A stretch of 64,000 nucleotides of DNA from the NCBI GenBank assembly GCA_902785425.1, contig CACZYP010000024.1, forward strand, positions 1-64,000. Reading direction: 5' to 3'. Positions 19,101 through 26,502 of the stretch are shown piece after piece. Origin of the DNA: an uncultured Ruminococcus sp. Lineage in GTDB: Bacteria; Bacillota; Clostridia; Oscillospirales; Acutalibacteraceae. How positions within the stretch are numbered: position 1 is the stretch's first letter; every line of letters begins with the position of its first letter. Under the pieces are notes generated by a model. The model searched no databases. It was not told the origin of the DNA and saw only the letters and a list, made by a program, of their open reading frames with translations. A program made the translations under genes and the position numbers.

Positions 19101-19474
19101 GTTGAATTCCAGATCGTTCCATGAGTCGTATTCGGAGCGGTTCTGTTCACCGTGAAATGCGTATATGTACCCTCCGGAACAGCAACTCTGTAACAATGGG
19201 AATTGCTTGTGTTTGTAGCCTGAACCCATGAATTCTTGGAAGTGTTATCACTATTCCAGAAATAGAACCATGTTTCTGCGCCTGCAGCCTCCCATTCCAA
19301 TCCGGAGATCGCACTCGAATCAAAATACAGATACATTTTGTCATCAGATGTTATTGTTACAGCACTCGCCTCAACAGAAACTATCTGCCCGAGCATAAGG
19401 CACGAAACGACCATCATCAGCGAAAGCAGCGCCGAGACAGTGCGTTTGCCGTATCTTCTAAACTTCGTTTTCAA
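13166..19474 (-). CDS. Giant secreted multidomain protein with an N-terminal starch-binding-like module (2102 aa)
   Basis: The start is TTG at 19474, directly after AGGAGGTAATTTTA, the same leader that precedes the GTG start of the 1603-aa gene. A signal peptide (residues 1-38) is followed by a segment like CBM26 starch-binding modules (MYLYFDSS, AETWFYFWN, near 45-130). A PKD/Ig-like region (~165-270), several beta-repeat modules with FDGWY motifs (near 1350 and 1885), and a C-terminal Ig-like domain with ILTNKNRTQYVLVFDAD follow. No catalytic domain or anchor is recognised. The C-terminal ~300 residues resemble the partial frameshifted gene at 63119-64000. A short peptide gene lies 73 nt upstream, probably in the same transcript. 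The role may be starch or glycan binding at the surface; this is inferred from one weak module match. Confidence 0.85.
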   Translation of the reverse strand: MKTKFRRYGKRTVSALLSLMMVVSCLMLGQIVSVEASAVTITSDDKMYLYFDSSAISGLEWEAAGAETWFYFWNSDNTSKNSWVQATNTSNSHCYRVAVPEGTYTHFTVNRTAPNTTHGTIWNSTHNCDIPSLNTENDLMQPSGQSEGKVSDWTWRNHYTWQLSDNPTATIVPHSVETAKGGTVSFTSGMETTMDDVFVTHSLSVTPETGVTISKTSDTVSAVTFNTHGNYTVKTTVTYHAPGLTGVTGTSETTASVTVHNTVTGLNVQYQSSGEATTNAAIASMSYTVNDTTTSGVTANGETGIDSAALTAAASDGNGSYFSHWEATSGAGSFGDIYSRTTTFIPSGNNVTVTAVYKPAYNVTFSAASGSDAVLNETVSSTAGSGKIVPGGKATFHYTKNGNKSVTAFIIKQGETQKGESVTATGTTTAFYPDASINGDVTLEYTTINVETVELSAYIANPYGNAGSMKISYTNRLGEPVETDWTTGYFAVEAQKGTSASVTVKDTVTVNNDIIIDKFKLSGSYADASNLTAERQADTPLETFTVTFTANGNVTTEAYFKEDEGVAYGDYSVVFGSEDNFYNWTKYSQVYRTYNDCYYAYINKSDLSSVLYFGLSDNSNHTLKKYDSKVTVEADSSLAPYLEPVADDTQWDYYHLGGVTVKNTSINRIKLQIGNEKNGGWFKLFADLSNISDVADGRAKVIAKDGTIRGNYVKYALLADTKITSFANNGEYFTKRENNYLRTESGSETDYPIIITEFDGYAETASLPQGSTVTFTTQLNSDAGDTYEVKAWNVNGETVFPTSVSGNVYTGSYTIPADETYVEITPIYYYKDDSNSITFYVENFEEAKTAWGEDTRTVDNKTINTHAVLSCYAWYSLDQGSDLREDRKPALGGYPGQPMVYTNGHYEMQVPKSITHSDGVVSSVNGITMNNYVWDTVHSYTMGATEDEDREKINCQTNDYDDFVALENLIINDTTTYNDAIIYRFKYRNQENVPAVNNGSADADTRKANRLMGNVPASVADLSSGSYKNGWEEYRDYSGKKVDLFNNVINNDAQGDPYHIVSDGFNDVYYGHFGVMWYIYAPDGKRIGCLPSSAFYFDPTNADMTSDTAAEGFVPNAANSDWLGTGSDREYFWSVYKALYNGNALNVPEGGAAGVPVEITYETAIYGQDQDSNGHPRDPGLRNDGRWFYSKRNVEINANIRIEYKPHGFDTYKVDENKNSDGHYKGKVTHAEAYFTGPDADAQSYMTSDVIGKFRGTVTNPTPDAMFSFEAPLAVYGIDGVKYRFDGWYIEKDGVQSIIPSQRDDLYQYDLEQVKMTASTEVLGETVLIAKYSPDDTHYLTVTHIPYTYDTTYAREYTYTGSASSKPKWVVKDSGGSGETEVSLSIVDKDKTVMTKGKNEHNEEVELKLEKAQATFQTYDKETLYYAYNQDADSMIKIELLSTPEANNAVKTLYRQVVADGVVSGEVDPYVSHYGDTDFETYPFNKYNESTLGEPLALEIKQIENTGSETKVEGSTSAATVTYYVKIADLFDDITDQTKRNLKAYYLRYYTDFAPRELNVQFKYYDRAVQNGQAENISTTPTTITISDVPYTNTLSETIAKALSMKGVVNGGNGNTGNCCVNDISNVLCDYTFWTSQEAAKSNDGGFPTFTNFHSNTHSDKYTANNAGYMMHTDPYGYMQSETGCLAAAKDGQEWVSYYTSSDVNDLSDKITEADAKADTTAVNTIVVWGYNEPKKYNIIFKKPLNETELTQIGDTNLYKPVDEGDLTTLSLYGQLYYNERIGNYSDEQSPYSLVSPYLAKTFNNPSPTNGRFSSVMNEGNNEALGKIDQSLNLDDPLVTPYSFIFDGWYNGDVKVSSDRMYDNRVTTDITLEARYKKVEITDNTPENEHVGFSVSANDTEEYVDENGNAHVRYVMMLNTYGTHDSDENIKKIAFISILLPATDEETGAPQITDAQMQQAIADLKQNETFKNAIATVPGTDGKNGAVTTEPIKVNELDCYVVAKVYDAAVQKIVDGELITTDPDASVILTNKNRTQYVLVFDADKVVEGGSRSDIVMLTAVGYDGEDEGDTVSAGEFIFSDNFVRFINGGEGSYDGTMPTED

Positions 19475-19547
19475 TAAAATTACCTCCTATACTGAAATAC
19501 GTTGCGCCGTCATACGATATCAAAGCGAAACCATACGATGACGATCA

Positions 19548-19697
19548 TTACGGTTTTGCGAAAATATCGCCCTCTTCAACCGTTTCGTTGTTAACGACCT
19601 CAGGTGTTGTCTGCGTGCTGGTAACGATGATATCCGCAAAACTGATCCTTTTGATCTTCATTTCCGGTTCAAGGTATTCCCTCAATTCCTTTGCCAT
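19548..19697 (-). CDS. Short peptide (49 aa) of the DIVT family, upstream of the 2102-aa gene
   Basis: Starts MAKELREYLEPEMKIKRISF, has core ADIIVTS at residues 21-27, then a Thr/Glu-rich tail ending IFAKP. GGGGTGA lies upstream of the ATG. It precedes the giant 2102-aa gene by 73 nt with no terminator between, so both are probably co-transcribed. It is more diverged than the 43-aa copies but keeps the same layout: charged N-terminus, hydrophobic D-I-I-V-T-S, a proline soon after and a terminal proline. No known family is recognised. Confidence 0.65.
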   Translation of the reverse strand: MAKELREYLEPEMKIKRISFADIIVTSTQTTPEVVNNETVEEGDIFAKP

Positions 19698-20009
19698 AAG
19701 CGTTCACCCCATTCATAATTCTTCTTCGCTGTAAGCGATATTTTTTGACATATCCTCACTGTACATACAATAAAAGCTTGTACACACAGTGAAAACATGT
19801 CAGCTGTGTATTCGTTTGCGGCTTTTCCCACGCTCCCTTAACGCCGCTGCACATTCGTTATACTCTGTATATCAAAATAAGCATATGAATGCAAAAGCCT
19901 ATAATTACACCCATACATTATATCATGATTATGTGCTGTTTTCAAGCATTCGTGTATCATTTGACGAGTTTTGTTGAATTACCCAAACATTGATTTTTTA
20001 TCGGCTTTA

Positions 20010-20041
20010 ATTATACCAAATTGACATGTATAAATATGTCA
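20010..20041 (-). promoter_or_regulatory. Possible promoter with palindromic operator for the 19.5 kb operon
   Basis: A TATAAT (20015-20010, minus strand) has a 20-bp palindrome, TGACAT-N8-ATGTCA (20022-20041), exactly over the place where a -35 box would be; no consensus -35 is visible. The transcript would have a ~300-nt leader before the short peptide gene. The rest of 19698-20009 shows no gene. Confidence 0.4.
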
Positions 20042-20137
20042 TGCTGTAAATGCCAAATAATAAAAGCAACATGCAAACAAATATGCTTTTATACTTAGGT
20101 GCCCTTTATCTTTGCCCGACGCTGCCTGAAACACAAG

Positions 20138-20165
20138 CGGCGGTCTCAGGCTCGGAGTGCCGCCG
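20138..20165 (-). terminator. Hairpin after the 43-aa peptide gene
   Basis: Stem CGGCGG/CCGCCG with a 16-nt loop, just past the stop at 20170. The T-run is poor, so this is a moderate call. Confidence 0.45.
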
Positions 20166-20169
20166 TTTG

Positions 20170-20301
20170 TTACGGCTCCATAAATGCTGTTTCAAATTCT
20201 TCGGGAGTATATTTTTTGTCTTCGTTGCTTGTAACGATAACGTCTTCTGTTTCAAACATCAGGATCTCAAGTTCTGCGGAAACATATTTTTCTCTTTCCA
20301 T
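20170..20301 (-). CDS. Short peptide (43 aa) of the DIVT family, near-identical copy
   Basis: This 43-aa frame matches the peptide at 5268-5399 except for two conservative changes (K3R, D12E), including core EDVIVTS and the ribosome site AGAGGTAG. Upstream lies a degraded copy of the 3' end of the Hint-protein gene, so the segment 20150-20395 looks like a duplicated gene-end plus peptide in which the large gene decayed but the peptide stayed intact. Synonymous changes are present while the protein is almost unchanged, which hints at selection on the peptide. Function is unknown. Confidence 0.7.
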   Translation of the reverse strand: MEREKYVSAELEILMFETEDVIVTSNEDKKYTPEEFETAFMEP

Positions 20302-20327
20302 ATTCTACCTCTTTGCAGTTTTCATCA

Positions 20328-20395
20328 TATTAGAAAGAAACATCCGTATCTATCGGCAAAGCATTCGATATCCTCTGTCGTGAGCATACTGTTAC
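20328..20395 (-). pseudogene. Remnant of a Hint-protein C-terminus
   Basis: On the minus strand this encodes SMLTTEDIECFADRYGCFF, which aligns with GMLTMDDIKALVEEYGYLF at the end of the 1729-aa protein. A stop codon lies just upstream, so only the last ~20 codons survive. The adjoining 20396-20630 is AT-rich, non-coding and has two TGCACGAAAT direct repeats (20495, 20515). Confidence 0.65.
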
Positions 20396-20632
20396 TTCAC
20401 GATCACAGTAAAGCGGCGTGATCAGATGATTGTTAGTGTTTTATCACTCTCAGTTCATTTTTTCAATTCTGTCGGGAGAAAAAAGCTTTAAAACTGCACG
20501 AAATACCGTTTTTTTGCACGAAATGCAGCTACGTGTGCAAATACAGGCAGTTATTATGCTTTGAAAGAATCATTTTGTGATATACACGATTTATAAACTC
20601 CGCCATTCGCAAAAATATATATATAATGAAAA

Positions 20633-20659
20633 CAGCCATTGGCGTGAAGCCAATGGCTG
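20633..20659 (-). terminator. Terminator of the MoxR-VWA-SWIM-DUF4132 operon
   Basis: An 11-bp perfect stem, CAGCCATTGGC/GCCAATGGCTG, with a 5-nt loop, followed on the minus strand by TTTTCATT and further T-rich sequence, ~45 bp past the DUF4132 stop. Confidence 0.85.
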
Positions 20660-20701
20660 CGGTTATTATTTCGGCACGGTTTCAAGAATGCTGCCGTGTG
20701 G

Positions 20702-23700
20702 TCACTTTTCTGTTGTTCCCTTAGTTATCATCTCAAGCTGATAGATGATCTCGCTTACATACCGTGGGCTGAGTGAACCGAGCACGATCGCTTTTTCGTC
20801 GTCAACACGGTCATATTCATAGCTGCCGAAAACATATCTTTTATTTTCGGGGAGATAGAATCTGACGATACCTGCTTTAACATCGCCGTCATCTCCGCCG
20901 ACATACATGCCCTCAAAGTTGAACTCCGCCGTTACGGTCTGAGTTTCTGCCGATCCGTCGTCTTTCCCGGCGCTTCTTATAATATCCTCCTTGTAGAACG
21001 CATAGAAAAAGCCTGCATCTCCTATTCCGCCTTTCTGCCAGCCGTACTTTGTTGTGCGCCCTATCAGAGACATACCGTTGATATCCCTGCCGTCGAAACG
21101 ATCGAGATATCGTCTGCCCGATTCCTCATCTGTCAGCCTGTAAACAGGTCTTGTAAGCTGCTCAAGCGGCTGAATTATCTCGTAATCGTCAAGCTGCTCT
21201 TTCCACGCTTTGAGAACATCATCTTCAAGCTCGATGGGATGAACAAGACCTATCTCGCACTTTTCGGGCAGCTCGTATTCGTCTTCATCGGAAGTATTGA
21301 ACGAACCGTCCTCCATGTAACGGAACGTCTGCACGGCTTCTCCGTTTTCATAAGCCGCCCATATAAGCCCGATAGCAAAGCTGTGCATTACGGGATTTTT
21401 TACAAACAGCGCTTCCCACGCAGCTTTATCCCAACGTCTGTCAACGGAGAGAGCATTTTCCAGGCGTACTTTCTGTATGGAGACAACGCTTTTGAGCTGC
21501 TTTTTCATCGCCTTGAACGCAGCATTAGCCTTCGGTGCAAGCTCTTCGTCGTCTTTCTTTCCGGGCGACGGAAGATTTTTAAGCTTTTTGTCGTTCTCGT
21601 CAAACACTTCAAGTTCTAAAGCAGGCGTAAGATAGACCTTGAATTTTCTCGTGCCGTAGTCGAATATCTGCTCCATCTGCTCGTTGAAGCCCAGGTCGGG
21701 CACGATCTTGTCGGCAAGCTCTTCGCTCGTAAGACCCAGTGCCTTTGCGGCGTTTTCAAGCGCCTCGTTTGCTGCCTTTTTGACCTGCTTCTGCTTGAAC
21801 TTATGCGCCATGCTGTCAACCGACATCAGCGCAAGAGGACCTCCGTTCATTGCAAGCGCCTTTACGGCGTCGGCTGCGATAGCGCCACGCATATTGTCTG
21901 CCCACTGCTTGATATAGTGCATGAACACTTCAACGATACGGTCGCCGCCGTGAACCGATGCAAAGTTGAGCACCCACTTTTTCTTTGCCTCCGCTCCGTA
22001 TTCAAGCCATTTTGACATGATGCCGACAGCGAACGCATTAAGCTCGTCCTCTTTGAGATCTTCTGCAAGGAGCGCCGCCTCACGGCTTACACCAAACTCC
22101 TTCTTGCCGCAGTAGCACAGCATGACCGCCTGCAAATACTTATCGTCAGCCTCGGTGCCGTTTTTGAAATGCACCTTTTCGTTCGGCGTTGTGTAAAGCC
22201 AGCTTACATTTTTGCTTTTACCGCCCTTGTGCAGCTGTTCGACGATCTCTTTCGCAGACATAGCCGCATTATTGCTGCTAAGAACAGAATCCGACACCAG
22301 AGCACGGATCTTATCGGCAAGCTTAACGCTTTTTTCGTTTTCGGCGGCTTCGACCAGGATATCCTTGTACTTTTCGGCACCCCACGACACGAGAACATCA
22401 ACAGCGGCCTCTCTTACGGTAGCTTTCTTTGATTTGAGCAGCGCTGAAACGTCGCTTTCGTAGTTTGTCTTAGTTTTTAAAACTTCGGTCAATGTGTTTC
22501 GTACTGCTTTTGAAGAATCGGAAAACACAGCCATCAGTTCACTGCGGTTAAAATCGTTTTGCTCGCTCGCTGACTCTGCAAGATAACGGATATACATATT
22601 TCTTGTAAAAACGCCGCCCTTTGGACAGTACGTCTTATACTCGCCGTCAACCTGCTCCTTATGGGAGAGCATTGATCTCAGCAAGCTGTCCTTTATAGCT
22701 TGTTTATAGCATTCACCGCAGTAAGATTCGCCTACCAACTCATATATGGAAAAGCGGTATCTGACGGGAAGTCCGGCTTTGATAAAAGCATCTGCCATTT
22801 CCTCAATACATTTGGCTGTTTTTGAGCCGTAAATACTTCTTTCGATACGGTTTTTTATATACTCCTCGTACTGGATCGCCTTAAGGGTGAAAAACCTGTC
22901 GGCAAGTTCGGGGTAAAGCTCTTTGAATCCTTCGAGCAGCAGAGGATCATCCCAGTATCTTTTATGATGGAGATCAGCTCTCAGCTGATCGAAATAAGGT
23001 TCAAGGATACTCAGCTCTGCCTGACCGCTTAAATACATTCCGATCTCCTCGGCGGCAATATCGGAAGATACTTTCTCTGTTTCGATGAACACTTTCAGCA
23101 TATCTTTCTTGTAGTCGATGCCGTTTTCCTCAATGAAACGAGGATAAACTTTGCTCAGATGCTTATACAGGATATCGTAATACTCGCAGTAGTAATCCAC
23201 ACGTATATTTTTCCCGCTCACGACCGGGACACTCTTTTTTATCTCCTTTGGCAGATACATTACTTCCAGGCACAGCTTCGGATAGTGCTCTGCACAGTAC
23301 ACAAAGAACGACAAGACATTTGCTCTGTCTCTGTCATTGATACGGGTAACTGCTGTTTTTATCATCTCGGTAACAAGCTCTTCGTTTTTGCCGAATCCGC
23401 CGACGTCAAAAAGCAGATCGACAGTTGAATCGAAAAACGGAACGGGCAAATTACTGAGCATCGCATCAAGGAACTTTTCCTCTTTGCCGATGATCTTGCC
23501 GCCAATCGCTTTAACGATATCTTTTGTCTGCCTGTTAAACACCTTTTGCAGAAAGCTTTCTTCGCATTCTTTTCTATAACTCAGCACTATAAACAGCGAA
23601 GGAAGAACGGTGCTGAAAATAAACTCCTCATTGACATCATTTACCGATCTGAAACAAACATCGGTTATATATCCGATCATATCATCGCAGACCTCTTTCG

Positions 23701-24343
23701 GGAGCGGCTGATGTTCTTTGAACGATCCTGCATTCTTTCCCTTATGAGGAAAACTGTAAGCCAGCGACAATGAATAAAGCTTTAAACGGGGATTTAACGA
23801 TGAGCTGAATTTGATCTTTTTGTCCGATGCATTGTACATTGCGAGCAGGTCATAATCAGACATTCTTTTAAAAAAGGTGTTATCGCAAAAACTATCTCCG
23901 TATTTCTGAGCTGCGTATGTACAGATCTTAAATTCGATCTCTTCTTCGCTGTAACGAATCTTGTATGCATTTATCAGCCACTCGCTGCACCCTATGCTTT
24001 TCGTGATATAATCAGTAAAAAAAGCATGATCGTAACGTTCCAGAGCATAAAGCGCAAAGCAGCCCATCAGCGCATCTATAAACAGTGCGTATCTGTTAAG
24101 AGCATCGGAAAGCTTATTCTTTTTCATCTTATCGATCAGATCATACGACTCATTGTAATTTCTACCCAAAAACTCCCTGCTTTCGAGCTTATCAAGCTGC
24201 GAAAGATCAAGTTCCTTTGAAAAGTCAAAAAAACTCTCGGCTGCCTGTCTTTCCGCAGGGGTAACGCCTATCCCGTTCAAAACTCTGAGTATCTCATCTT
24301 TCAGTGTTTCCGCATTAGGTGCGTTGTTTCCCAACAAATTCAT
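20702..24343 (-). CDS. DUF4132 protein with HEAT-like repeats (1213 aa), YehI-like
   Basis: A large cytoplasmic protein. The first ~800 residues are helical with HEAT-like segments (VRNTLTEVLKT, VREAAVDVLVSWG). Residues ~850-1200 match DUF4132: YGTRKFKVYLTP, HSFAIGLIWAAYE, TFRYMEDGSF, IGLVHPIEL, DYEIIQPLEQL. The domain is found in E. coli YehI, encoded beside the yehLMPQ genes that match the rest of this operon. The ATG at 24343 has AAGGAG 8 nt upstream, formed by the last codons of the SWIM gene; a GTG at 24352 lacks one. Biochemical activity is unknown; it may be a scaffold or effector of the MoxR-VWA system. It is the last gene of the operon, before a strong terminator. Confidence 0.85.
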   Translation of the reverse strand: MNLLGNNAPNAETLKDEILRVLNGIGVTPAERQAAESFFDFSKELDLSQLDKLESREFLGRNYNESYDLIDKMKKNKLSDALNRYALFIDALMGCFALYALERYDHAFFTDYITKSIGCSEWLINAYKIRYSEEEIEFKICTYAAQKYGDSFCDNTFFKRMSDYDLLAMYNASDKKIKFSSSLNPRLKLYSLSLAYSFPHKGKNAGSFKEHQPLPKEVCDDMIGYITDVCFRSVNDVNEEFIFSTVLPSLFIVLSYRKECEESFLQKVFNRQTKDIVKAIGGKIIGKEEKFLDAMLSNLPVPFFDSTVDLLFDVGGFGKNEELVTEMIKTAVTRINDRDRANVLSFFVYCAEHYPKLCLEVMYLPKEIKKSVPVVSGKNIRVDYYCEYYDILYKHLSKVYPRFIEENGIDYKKDMLKVFIETEKVSSDIAAEEIGMYLSGQAELSILEPYFDQLRADLHHKRYWDDPLLLEGFKELYPELADRFFTLKAIQYEEYIKNRIERSIYGSKTAKCIEEMADAFIKAGLPVRYRFSIYELVGESYCGECYKQAIKDSLLRSMLSHKEQVDGEYKTYCPKGGVFTRNMYIRYLAESASEQNDFNRSELMAVFSDSSKAVRNTLTEVLKTKTNYESDVSALLKSKKATVREAAVDVLVSWGAEKYKDILVEAAENEKSVKLADKIRALVSDSVLSSNNAAMSAKEIVEQLHKGGKSKNVSWLYTTPNEKVHFKNGTEADDKYLQAVMLCYCGKKEFGVSREAALLAEDLKEDELNAFAVGIMSKWLEYGAEAKKKWVLNFASVHGGDRIVEVFMHYIKQWADNMRGAIAADAVKALAMNGGPLALMSVDSMAHKFKQKQVKKAANEALENAAKALGLTSEELADKIVPDLGFNEQMEQIFDYGTRKFKVYLTPALELEVFDENDKKLKNLPSPGKKDDEELAPKANAAFKAMKKQLKSVVSIQKVRLENALSVDRRWDKAAWEALFVKNPVMHSFAIGLIWAAYENGEAVQTFRYMEDGSFNTSDEDEYELPEKCEIGLVHPIELEDDVLKAWKEQLDDYEIIQPLEQLTRPVYRLTDEESGRRYLDRFDGRDINGMSLIGRTTKYGWQKGGIGDAGFFYAFYKEDIIRSAGKDDGSAETQTVTAEFNFEGMYVGGDDGDVKAGIVRFYLPENKRYVFGSYEYDRVDDEKAIVLGSLSPRYVSEIIYQLEMITKGTTEK

Positions 24344-24348
24344 TATTA

Positions 24349-26376
24349 TCACTCCTTGTCTGCCGTCAAAAGGCTTATAGCTTTGCTGAGCCTGATATGC
24401 TCAAGCCCCGCTGAAATGTATGTGTAAAGCTCTGTAAGAAGAGCTGTTATCCCTGAATTATCAAAACTGAGCGCATGATTTCTTTCAAGAAGCTTTCTGT
24501 ATAAAAGATCAAGCTTTTCCGAAAGGATCAGCAGCCCCATTTTACCGCTTTCCGCCGAGTGATCCTTGATCCTCTCATACAGATCGTAGGAATTTATGCC
24601 GCATTGAATGATATCGCACAAGGCTTTATTCACATCGGTAAAATGCTCATAGAACATGCTGTAATCCCGAGTTTTTATCGGCTCCTCCTTTTCGTCTGCG
24701 CCGTTTACCGCAATGCTGTCGAACACCGCAATTGGATAAACGCAGAAGCGGCCGCTTTCCTCAATGTAAAGAGAACCGAAGACCGTAAACCTTTTTTCGG
24801 GAGACTTCATCATTATGTCGCCAACGTTTGAAAAGCTTCTGAAAAAGGCAGCGTTTTCGGGCTTGTAATATGCTTTTATATGTATGACCTTTCCGTTTTT
24901 ATCTTCAATTTCTATGGTGTGCGACTGCGTTATCTCATCAGACCGGGAGCTTATGCAGCGCCTGGGCGAAAGAAGCACGAGCCGCTCGCTTTCATCGTTA
25001 TCACTGACCGAAGCATCTGAAAACACTTCGATCGCCATTCGCTGAAAATCGGTATAGACAAGCTCACGCACACAGGGGCAGTCAAGCTTTGCTGCCGATA
25101 TGATATCCGCCTTGGTGTCGTTCGACGAAGAGAGCTTATTTCCCGAAAGCTTCGGAGAATAAAGTCTCAGCTCGTATTTAAGCAGCTCGTTGATGCCGAA
25201 CGAAAGATTCCACGGCGCATAAGTCCGGACGTTTCTTTTCCCCGTCGTCTGATAAAAAACGGGGCGCACATCAGAGTACGTCAGGAACCTGTATCTCTCC
25301 GGGCTTGTTTTGTTTACAAAGTAGAATATCTTCCCTTCATATCCCGACGGCGATGAAAACTCTCTTGACGCTATCGGCAATATCTCAAGGTCATTTTCGG
25401 CAACATATGTGCTTTTGAATTCGCCAATATACCGCCGCAGTTCATGCTCGTCAGACGATGAGATGATCTTGTCGAAAAGTATCATCGCCTCCATGATCCG
25501 AGAAAAAAGATGCTCCGCTTTGAATGACGGCGAATGACTTATATATCCGCTCAGTCTGCCCGATATCTCACGCAGCTGACGTTCGCTGTCTGCCATTCTT
25601 GCATTGTGGCACATAACAGCAAACATTTCGGCTGTTTCGGGGATATCTTCGGCGGCTCTTACGAGGCCCTCCGAAAGAAGCTTCGATAAAAACGCCTTCG
25701 CTTCATAAGCGGTGTCACACACCTGCTCTTCGTCTATCTCCGAAAAAGACTCCTTGAACTGTGAAAGCTGCGACAGATCGAGCAGCCCCTTTTTTATCTG
25801 CCATGCAAGGATCGCCGCCGCTTTATGCCTGCACAGCGACTTTGAGTGACATGTACACACCGAGTTTTCAAGCGGCATCATCAGTCTTACTTTTATGTTG
25901 TCATCGGGCAAACTCACCATGACAACAGAGTTTTCGTCCGCCGCCAATTCTTCCGCTTCGGGCAGCTTCCCGTTTTTCGCTTTCATTACAAAAAGCGTAT
26001 AGTACGTTTTCTTCATGAGTTTTTGCAGCTCGGGAAGAGTCATTCCGGACAAAGCGGAGTAAAGCTGATCGCTGAACCTGCTCTCCGTTTTCTTTTCGGG
26101 CGCATCATCGTGCTGAGCGTCAGGGCTGTTGTCTCGAAGCCACAAGATAGCCGTTACGATATGGCGGCACACGCTCCTTGACGGGCAAGTGCATTTGCTC
26201 TCGCCGAGATCGGCAGTTATCGTACACGTTTCGCCCGACACGGAAACCACAGCCGCTTCATCGGAATACTCCGCAGATATATCGGCGCTTTCAAGGTCTT
26301 TGTAAGCACGTTTGAGTATACCCTTATTGCTAAGCGCCACAAGATGATCGTCATCGGCATTGACCAAAAATCCCAA
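24349..26376 (-). CDS. SWIM zinc-finger protein with two SWIM motifs (675 aa), YehQ-like
   Basis: Two CxCx(n)CxH zinc-binding motifs are visible: CTCPSRSVCRH near residue 61 and CTCHSKSLCRH near 173, both in settings typical of SWIM domains, which bind DNA or proteins. The rest is mixed alpha/beta without a recognised domain. The start is taken as TTG at 26376 with GGAGG 9 nt upstream; no nearby ATG fits. It is separated from the upstream VWA gene by 122 bp of repeat DNA and precedes the DUF4132 start by 5 nt. In the E. coli yeh locus a SWIM protein also follows a VWA gene. It may act as the nucleic-acid or substrate adaptor of the system; that is inference. Confidence 0.85.
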   Translation of the reverse strand: MGFLVNADDDHLVALSNKGILKRAYKDLESADISAEYSDEAAVVSVSGETCTITADLGESKCTCPSRSVCRHIVTAILWLRDNSPDAQHDDAPEKKTESRFSDQLYSALSGMTLPELQKLMKKTYYTLFVMKAKNGKLPEAEELAADENSVVMVSLPDDNIKVRLMMPLENSVCTCHSKSLCRHKAAAILAWQIKKGLLDLSQLSQFKESFSEIDEEQVCDTAYEAKAFLSKLLSEGLVRAAEDIPETAEMFAVMCHNARMADSERQLREISGRLSGYISHSPSFKAEHLFSRIMEAMILFDKIISSSDEHELRRYIGEFKSTYVAENDLEILPIASREFSSPSGYEGKIFYFVNKTSPERYRFLTYSDVRPVFYQTTGKRNVRTYAPWNLSFGINELLKYELRLYSPKLSGNKLSSSNDTKADIISAAKLDCPCVRELVYTDFQRMAIEVFSDASVSDNDESERLVLLSPRRCISSRSDEITQSHTIEIEDKNGKVIHIKAYYKPENAAFFRSFSNVGDIMMKSPEKRFTVFGSLYIEESGRFCVYPIAVFDSIAVNGADEKEEPIKTRDYSMFYEHFTDVNKALCDIIQCGINSYDLYERIKDHSAESGKMGLLILSEKLDLLYRKLLERNHALSFDNSGITALLTELYTYISAGLEHIRLSKAISLLTADKE

Positions 26377-26397
26377 TTTATTTCACCTCCGGTTTTA

Positions 26398-26502
26398 TAT
26401 AATCAGGAGCGAAGCGACTTGTCCGCCATTCCGCTTTCCACATTAAAAAAGGCGAGCAAAGCGAGCCTGACCGCAATTTTCCATTTTCCATTTTCAATTT
26501 AT
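26398..26502. repeat. Heptamer-tract / hairpin repeat inside the MoxR operon
   Basis: Contains the composite parts CAGGAGCGAAGCGACTTG, CCGCTTTCCACATT and TTTTCCATTTTCCATTTTC (7-bp period). It fills the only sizeable gap within an otherwise overlapping operon. Confidence 0.8.

Noticed and set aside
19747..19774. TTGACA ... TACAAT on the plus strand as a promoter
   Set aside because: The spacer is only 15 bp and no plus-strand gene follows.
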